Origin: Streptomyces halstedii
GTDB taxonomy: Bacteria > Actinomycetota > Actinomycetes > Streptomycetales > Streptomycetaceae
Reading direction: 5' to 3'
Assembly: GCA_000720535.1 (NCBI GenBank)
Contig: JOAZ01000014.1
Coordinates: forward strand, 1-64,000
DNA length: 64,000 bases
Positions within the stretch are counted from its first letter, which is position 1. Every line of letters begins with the position of its first letter. Of this stretch, positions 59,895 to 64,000 are shown piece by piece. The notes beneath the pieces were generated by a model. It ran no database searches, was not told the origin of the DNA, and saw only the letters and a program-made list of their open reading frames with translations. The translations under genes and the position numbers were made by a program.

Positions 59895-60830
59895 TTACAC
59901 GCGGGAGAGTCCCGCGCGGTCCAGGTACGCGGCGATCTTCACCGTCTCCGCGGCGTCCAGCCGGCGCATCGGCGGGCTCATCACGTTGGTCGCGATGACG
60001 CCCCGCAGCATCAGAGCCGTCTTGAACGCGCCCAGCCCTGCCGCCGTGGCCGAGGAGGTGCCCGGCGCGGCGGCCGTGACGATCTCGAACAGCCCGACGA
60101 GCCGGTCCTGTTCGGCCGTGGCGGCGGCCCAGTCACCGCGCACGGCGGCCTCGTGCAGCCGTACATAGCCGTGCGGGTCCACATTGCCCAGGCCGGGGAC
60201 GGAACCGTCGGCGCCGCCCAGCATCATCGCGTCGACGACGAGTTCGTGGCCGGTCAGGACGGAGAAGCCCGGCAGGTCCCGCGCCGCGATGGCCAGCCGG
60301 CGGAAGGAACCGTCGTCCCCGCTGGAGTCCTTGACCCCCGCGAGCACGCCGTCCGCGGCGAGCGGCAGCAGGAGTTCCGGGTCCAGCTTGGTGTGGACGC
60401 AGACCGGCACGTCGTACGCGAGGAGCGGCAGGTCCACGGCCGCGGCGATGTCCCGGAAGTGTCGGTCGATCTCGGTGGCGTGGGTGCGCGTGTAGAAGGG
60501 GGCGGTGGCCACGACCGCGTCGGCGCCCAGGGCGGCCGCGGCGCGGGCCCGCTCGACGGCCCGGTTGGTGGTGGTCTCGATGGCTCCGACCAGGACCGGC
60601 ACCTGGCCCGCCGCCGCCGAGGTGATCACCTTGATGACCTCGTCCTGCTGGCCGGGCGTCAGGTAGGCGGTCTCGCCGGAGCTGCCGAGGGCGAAGAGGC
60701 CGCTGACACCGCCGTCGAGGAGATGGCCGACGACCCGCTCCAGGGAGGCCCGGTCGAGCTCGCCGTCCGCGGTGAGCGGGGTGACGACGGGCGGGATCAC
60801 TCCGGAGTAGGTGGTGGTGGGGGCGGTCAT
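59895..60830 (-). CDS. DapA-family aldolase/lyase of an ABC-transport operon
   Basis: 311 residues, DHDPS/N-acetylneuraminate-lyase barrel: GSSGETAYL at the phosphate-like loop, catalytic Tyr in LLAYDVPV, Schiff-base Lys in LAGVKDSSGDD. Co-transcribed with an oligopeptide-type ABC importer, so it probably cleaves an imported keto acid (a sialic-acid-like or sugar-acid substrate is possible). It is not the lysine-pathway enzyme by context. ATG at 60830 with AAGGAG. Confidence 0.82.
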   Translation of the reverse strand: MTAPTTTYSGVIPPVVTPLTADGELDRASLERVVGHLLDGGVSGLFALGSSGETAYLTPGQQDEVIKVITSAAAGQVPVLVGAIETTTNRAVERARAAAALGADAVVATAPFYTRTHATEIDRHFRDIAAAVDLPLLAYDVPVCVHTKLDPELLLPLAADGVLAGVKDSSGDDGSFRRLAIAARDLPGFSVLTGHELVVDAMMLGGADGSVPGLGNVDPHGYVRLHEAAVRGDWAAATAEQDRLVGLFEIVTAAAPGTSSATAAGLGAFKTALMLRGVIATNVMSPPMRRLDAAETVKIAAYLDRAGLSRV

Positions 60831-61834
60831 GCGGTGCTCCTTGCGGGCGGTACGGGGGTCCCGTCCCCGGCGGGGGACGCGGAGGTCTGGGGGTGGACGC
60901 AGTGCCAGCGGTGTCCGCCGGGCCCGGTGGTCTCCACGGGGAAGGCCGTGGAGCACTCCGCGTCGGCCTTCCAGCAGCGGGTGCTGAACGGGCAGCCGGG
61001 CGGCGGGTTGGTGGCGGAGGGCACCGGGCCGGTGAGCACGATGCGCTGGGTCGCCTCCAGCAGGCTGGGGGTCGCGGAGAGCAGTGCCTCGGTGTACGGG
61101 TGGCTGGGCTCACCGGCGACGTCGTCCGCCCGGCCCTCCTCGACGACGCGGCCGAGGTAGAGGACGGCGATGCGGTCGGCGAGGTAGCGCACGGTCTGGA
61201 TGTCGTGCGAGATGAACACCATGCCGAGGCCGAGGCGTTCGCGCAGGTCCACGAGGAGGTTGAGCACCTGGGCGCGTACGGAGACGTCGAGCGCGGAGGT
61301 CGGTTCGTCGGCGACGATCAGTTCCGGTTCGAGGGCCAGGGCGCGGGCGATGGCGACGCGCTGGCGCTGTCCGCCGGAGAGCTGTCCGGGCAGGGCGGCG
61401 AGGGTGTGGCCGGGCAGGCCGACCAGGTCGAGCAGTTCCTCGACGCGGGCCTCGCGCGCCTCCCGGGTGCCGCGCCGGTGGACGTCGAGCGGGTCGCGCA
61501 GGATCTGGCGGACCGTGAGGCGCGGGTTGAGGGCGGTGGAGGGGTCCTGGAAGACCACGCCGACGGCCGAGCCGAAGTCGTTGCGCCGTTCGGCGCCCGT
61601 CATCTCCCACAGGTCGCGGCCGTGGAAGAGGACCTGGCCCTCGGTGGGCTTCTGGAGTCCGGTCAGGACGCGGGCGAGGGTGGACTTGCCGCAGCCGGAC
61701 TCCCCCACCAGGCCCACGATCTCGCCGCGCTTGACCTCCAGGGTGGCGTCGGTGAGCGCGTGGACGGCGTCGCGGCTGAAGAGGCCTCCGCTGCGTGCCT
61801 TGTGGCGTACGTGGACGCCGTCGAGCCTGATCAC
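60827..61834 (-). CDS. ABC transporter ATP-binding protein, OppF/DppF type
   Basis: 335 residues. Walker A GESGCGKST, signature LSGGQRQRVAIARAL, Walker B ELIVADEPTSALD, plus the C-terminal Cys-rich oligopeptide/dipeptide domain (GCPFSTRCWKADAEC...HWHCVHP pattern). It pairs with the ATPase half of the next protein. GTG start at 61834 overlaps the previous stop (GTGA). Confidence 0.9.
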   Translation of the reverse strand: MIRLDGVHVRHKARSGGLFSRDAVHALTDATLEVKRGEIVGLVGESGCGKSTLARVLTGLQKPTEGQVLFHGRDLWEMTGAERRNDFGSAVGVVFQDPSTALNPRLTVRQILRDPLDVHRRGTREAREARVEELLDLVGLPGHTLAALPGQLSGGQRQRVAIARALALEPELIVADEPTSALDVSVRAQVLNLLVDLRERLGLGMVFISHDIQTVRYLADRIAVLYLGRVVEEGRADDVAGEPSHPYTEALLSATPSLLEATQRIVLTGPVPSATNPPPGCPFSTRCWKADAECSTAFPVETTGPGGHRWHCVHPQTSASPAGDGTPVPPARSTA

Positions 61835-63795
61835 AGGGCGCTCCCTTCCAGCTGTGCGGCGGCTTCGGCCGGGTGGTGGCAGGCGAAGCCGTGGTCCTTC
61901 GTGGTGCCGCGCCCGGTGAGTGCCGGTGTCGTGGTGCGGCAGAGTTCGGTCGCGGCGCCGCAGCGGCCGGCGAAGCGGCATCCCTCGCCGAAGCCCTGGG
62001 GGGCCGGGACGACGCCGCGGATCTGGTGGAGCCGCTCGGCGCCGGCCTCCAGGGAGACGACGGAGCCGAGGAGGCCGCGGCTGTAGTGGTGGGCGGGGTC
62101 GGTGAGGACGGACCGGGTGTCACCGACCTCGGCGAGCCGGCCCGCGTACATGACCGCGACCCGGTGCGAGAGGTCGCCGACCAGGGCGAGGTCGTGCGAG
62201 ACCAGGACCATGGCGAAGCCGAGTTCGTCCCGGAGCCGGATGAGGAGTTCGACGACCTGGGCCTGGACGGTGACGTCGAGGGCGGTGGTCGGTTCGTCCG
62301 CGATCAGCAGGCGGGGGCTGCGGGACAGGGCCATGGCGATGAGGACGCGCTGGCGTTGTCCGCCGGAGAGCTCGTGCGGGTAGCTGCGCAGGGTGCGTTC
62401 GGGCGAGAGGCCGACGAGTTCGAGGAGTTCGGCGGGGGTCTTGGTGCCGCCGCGCGAGGTCAGCTGCCTGAGCTGGGTGCCGACGAGTACGGAGGGGTTG
62501 AGGGAGGAGAGCGCGTCCTGGTAGACCATCGCGATCTCGGGGCCCATCAGGGCGCGGCGTTCCTTGGGCGGGAGCGTCAGCAGGTCCCGGCCGCGGTAGA
62601 GGATCTCGCCGCTGACCTCGGCGTTGCGGGCGAGGAGGCCCATGACGGCGAGGCTGGTGATGGACTTGCCGCAGCCGGACTCGCCGACCAGGCCGAGGGT
62701 CTCGCCCTCGTGGACGGTGAAGTTCAGCTTGTCGACGACGGGGATGTCGCCGTAGCGGTCGGGGAAGCGGATCGCCAGGTCGCGTACGACGAGGAGTGGG
62801 TCGGCGTCCTCGGGTACCGGGGTGATGGTGGGCCCGGTGGCGTGGATGTGCCGGGCGAGCTTGGCGAGGGCGGCGTCGATGTCGGCGGTGGAGGAGGCCT
62901 CGACGGGGTCCGGTGCCGTGGCGGCGGGGGCGGTGGCGCGGCCGCTCCTGGGCGCGGCGGAGGCGTCGGTGAGGCCTTCGGAGAGGATGTTGAGCGCCAG
63001 GACGGTGATCAGGAGGGCCAGGCCGGGGAAGAAGGTGGCCCACCAGCCGCCGGCCAGGAGGATCTGCCGTCCGTAGGCGAGGACGCTGCCCCAGCTGGGG
63101 TCGGGGTCCTGCACGCCGGCTCCGATGAAGGAGAGGCTGGCCTCGAAGATGATGGCTTCGGCGACCATGACGGTGGCGAACACCATGACGGGGGCCATGC
63201 AGTTGACGGCGACGTGGCGGAGCACGATGTAGCCGCGCCGGGCCCCGATGACCTTCTCGGCGGCGACGTAGTCCTCTCCGTACTGGGCGAGGACGTTGGC
63301 GCGTACGACGCGGGCCAGGGAGGGGGTGTAGACGAAGGCGATGGTGAAGATGATGACGGGGATGCTGGTGCCGAAGACGGCAACCAGGACGGCCGCGAGG
63401 GCGATCGGCGGGAACGACATCACGACGTCGAGGGTGCGCATGACCGATTCGTCGCCGAGCTTGCGCGAGGTGGCGGCGAGCGAGCCGAGCACGGCCCCGG
63501 CGACCAGGGCGACGGCGGTGGCGCCGAGCCCGATGATCAGGGAGTAGCGCGATCCGTGGACCACGCGGGCGAAGACGTCGCGGCCCGCGCGGTCGGTGCC
63601 GAACCAGTGGTCGCCGCTGGGTGCTTGGACCGGGGTGCCCGTGGTGAGCGGGTCCTGGGTGAGCAGCGGGGCGAGTACGGCGCCGAGGAGGACGACGATC
63701 AGGACGCCGAGGGCGACGCGTGAGGTGACCGGGAGGGCGCGGAAGGCGATGCCCGGTCGGGAGAGCTTCTTGGCCAGTCGGCCCGTGGCGAACAT
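61831..63795 (-). CDS. Fused ABC permease/ATP-binding protein (OppC-OppD type)
   Basis: 654 residues. Residues about 1-290 are an OppC-like permease (six hydrophobic segments; FGTDRAGRDVFARVVHGSR, and the EAA loop YVAAEKVIGARRGYIVLRH). A ~60-residue linker leads to an OppD-like ATPase (GESGCGKSI, LSGGQRQRVLIAMAL, LLIADEPTTALD, Cys-rich tail). Fusion of one permease with one ATPase occurs in some actinobacterial peptide/nickel importers. Both halves look intact. Confidence 0.92.
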   Translation of the reverse strand: MFATGRLAKKLSRPGIAFRALPVTSRVALGVLIVVLLGAVLAPLLTQDPLTTGTPVQAPSGDHWFGTDRAGRDVFARVVHGSRYSLIIGLGATAVALVAGAVLGSLAATSRKLGDESVMRTLDVVMSFPPIALAAVLVAVFGTSIPVIIFTIAFVYTPSLARVVRANVLAQYGEDYVAAEKVIGARRGYIVLRHVAVNCMAPVMVFATVMVAEAIIFEASLSFIGAGVQDPDPSWGSVLAYGRQILLAGGWWATFFPGLALLITVLALNILSEGLTDASAAPRSGRATAPAATAPDPVEASSTADIDAALAKLARHIHATGPTITPVPEDADPLLVVRDLAIRFPDRYGDIPVVDKLNFTVHEGETLGLVGESGCGKSITSLAVMGLLARNAEVSGEILYRGRDLLTLPPKERRALMGPEIAMVYQDALSSLNPSVLVGTQLRQLTSRGGTKTPAELLELVGLSPERTLRSYPHELSGGQRQRVLIAMALSRSPRLLIADEPTTALDVTVQAQVVELLIRLRDELGFAMVLVSHDLALVGDLSHRVAVMYAGRLAEVGDTRSVLTDPAHHYSRGLLGSVVSLEAGAERLHQIRGVVPAPQGFGEGCRFAGRCGAATELCRTTTPALTGRGTTKDHGFACHHPAEAAAQLEGSAL

Positions 63796-63796
63796 G

Positions 63797-64000
63797 TCAC
63801 ACCGTCCTGATGCGCGGGTTGACCAGCAGGTAGAGCAGGTCGACGATGACGTTGACCACCAGGAAGGCGATGGCGATGGTCAGTACGGTGCCCTGCACCA
63901 GGGCGACGTCGCCGCCGGTGACACCTTCGAGGATGAGTTTGCCCATGCCGGGGAGGTCGAAGATCGCCTCGATGACGACGGCGCCGCTGAGCAGGTAGCC
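63797..64000 (-). CDS. ABC transporter permease, OppB type (partial, C-terminus)
   Basis: The last 67 residues are readable on the minus strand: the EAIFDLPGMGKL motif typical of the OppB C-terminal region, a final membrane segment (TIAIAFLVVNVIVDLLYLLV), and NPRIRTV before TGA. The 5' part lies beyond the window. The stop is 1 bp from the fused permease/ATPase start. A solute-binding protein is expected further upstream. Confidence 0.85.
   Translation of the reverse strand, partial: GYLLSGAVVIEAIFDLPGMGKLILEGVTGGDVALVQGTVLTIAIAFLVVNVIVDLLYLLVNPRIRTV

Overview
The window is high-G+C actinobacterial DNA and almost certainly comes from a Streptomyces chromosome. The strongest evidence is a chaplin/rodlin hydrophobic-sheath locus (about 55.8-59.8 kb). 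Supporting signs are a DmdR/IdeR-type iron box, a DUF2637 protein, an RNase Sa-type ribonuclease with barstar, and many GTG/TTG starts. I see no rRNA, tRNA, CRISPR array, transposase or phage gene.

Layout. 0.1-2.6 kb: an ACP / ketosynthase / alpha-beta hydrolase mini-operon (minus strand). 3.0-4.6 kb: a secreted cell-wall amidase. 5.2-13.9 kb: a seven-gene plus-strand operon (MFS transporter, FGGY kinase, GlpD-like dehydrogenase, AGPS-like FAD oxidase, GlpP-like antiterminator, ABM monooxygenase, zinc alcohol dehydrogenase). It has a strong promoter and a leader carrying a terminator-like hairpin with a T tract. 14.2-18.8 kb: urease operon ureA-B-C-F-G-D (minus). 19.1-25.8 kb: xanthine dehydrogenase operon with purine permease and XdhC (minus), divergent from a PucR regulator (26.1-28.1 kb). 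Purine breakdown and urease therefore lie side by side. 28.4-34.2 kb: a helical-repeat protein with a TTA codon, a GntR regulator, an iron-regulated FhuF-like protein, a DUF2637 protein, an RsbW-type ATPase, and an RNase Sa/barstar pair.

34.3-45.2 kb reads as one collagen-to-hydroxyproline programme. It has a secreted M9 collagenase, a divergent Xaa-Pro aminopeptidase, an FCD-GntR regulator, 4-hydroxyproline epimerase, a DapA-family deaminase candidate and a three-subunit D-hydroxyproline dehydrogenase. A shared TGTGACATG motif sits on or next to the -10 region at the collagenase/peptidase intergenic region, the regulator promoter (partial match) and the dehydrogenase promoter. Two perfect palindromes of the same motif lie far away, between the 5-14 kb operon and the urease genes.

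45.4-55.7 kb: a PoxB-type TPP enzyme, a long disordered PP2C-like protein, a LuxR-type regulator, DUF456, an F420/PPOX protein, an Ada-AlkA fusion with a shortened catalytic region, RsgA, and a 23-codon ORF with a perfect Shine-Dalgarno. 55.8-59.8 kb: three rodlins, one short and one long chaplin, and two small unknown proteins. 59.9-64.0 kb: a DapA-family lyase with an oligopeptide-type ABC transporter (the last permease runs off the window).

A 117-bp element occurs twice (101-217 and 33691-33807, 111 of 117 identical). Its terminal CTAG supplies the stop codon of the adjoining gene both times. All family assignments come from reading motifs; no database search was run.
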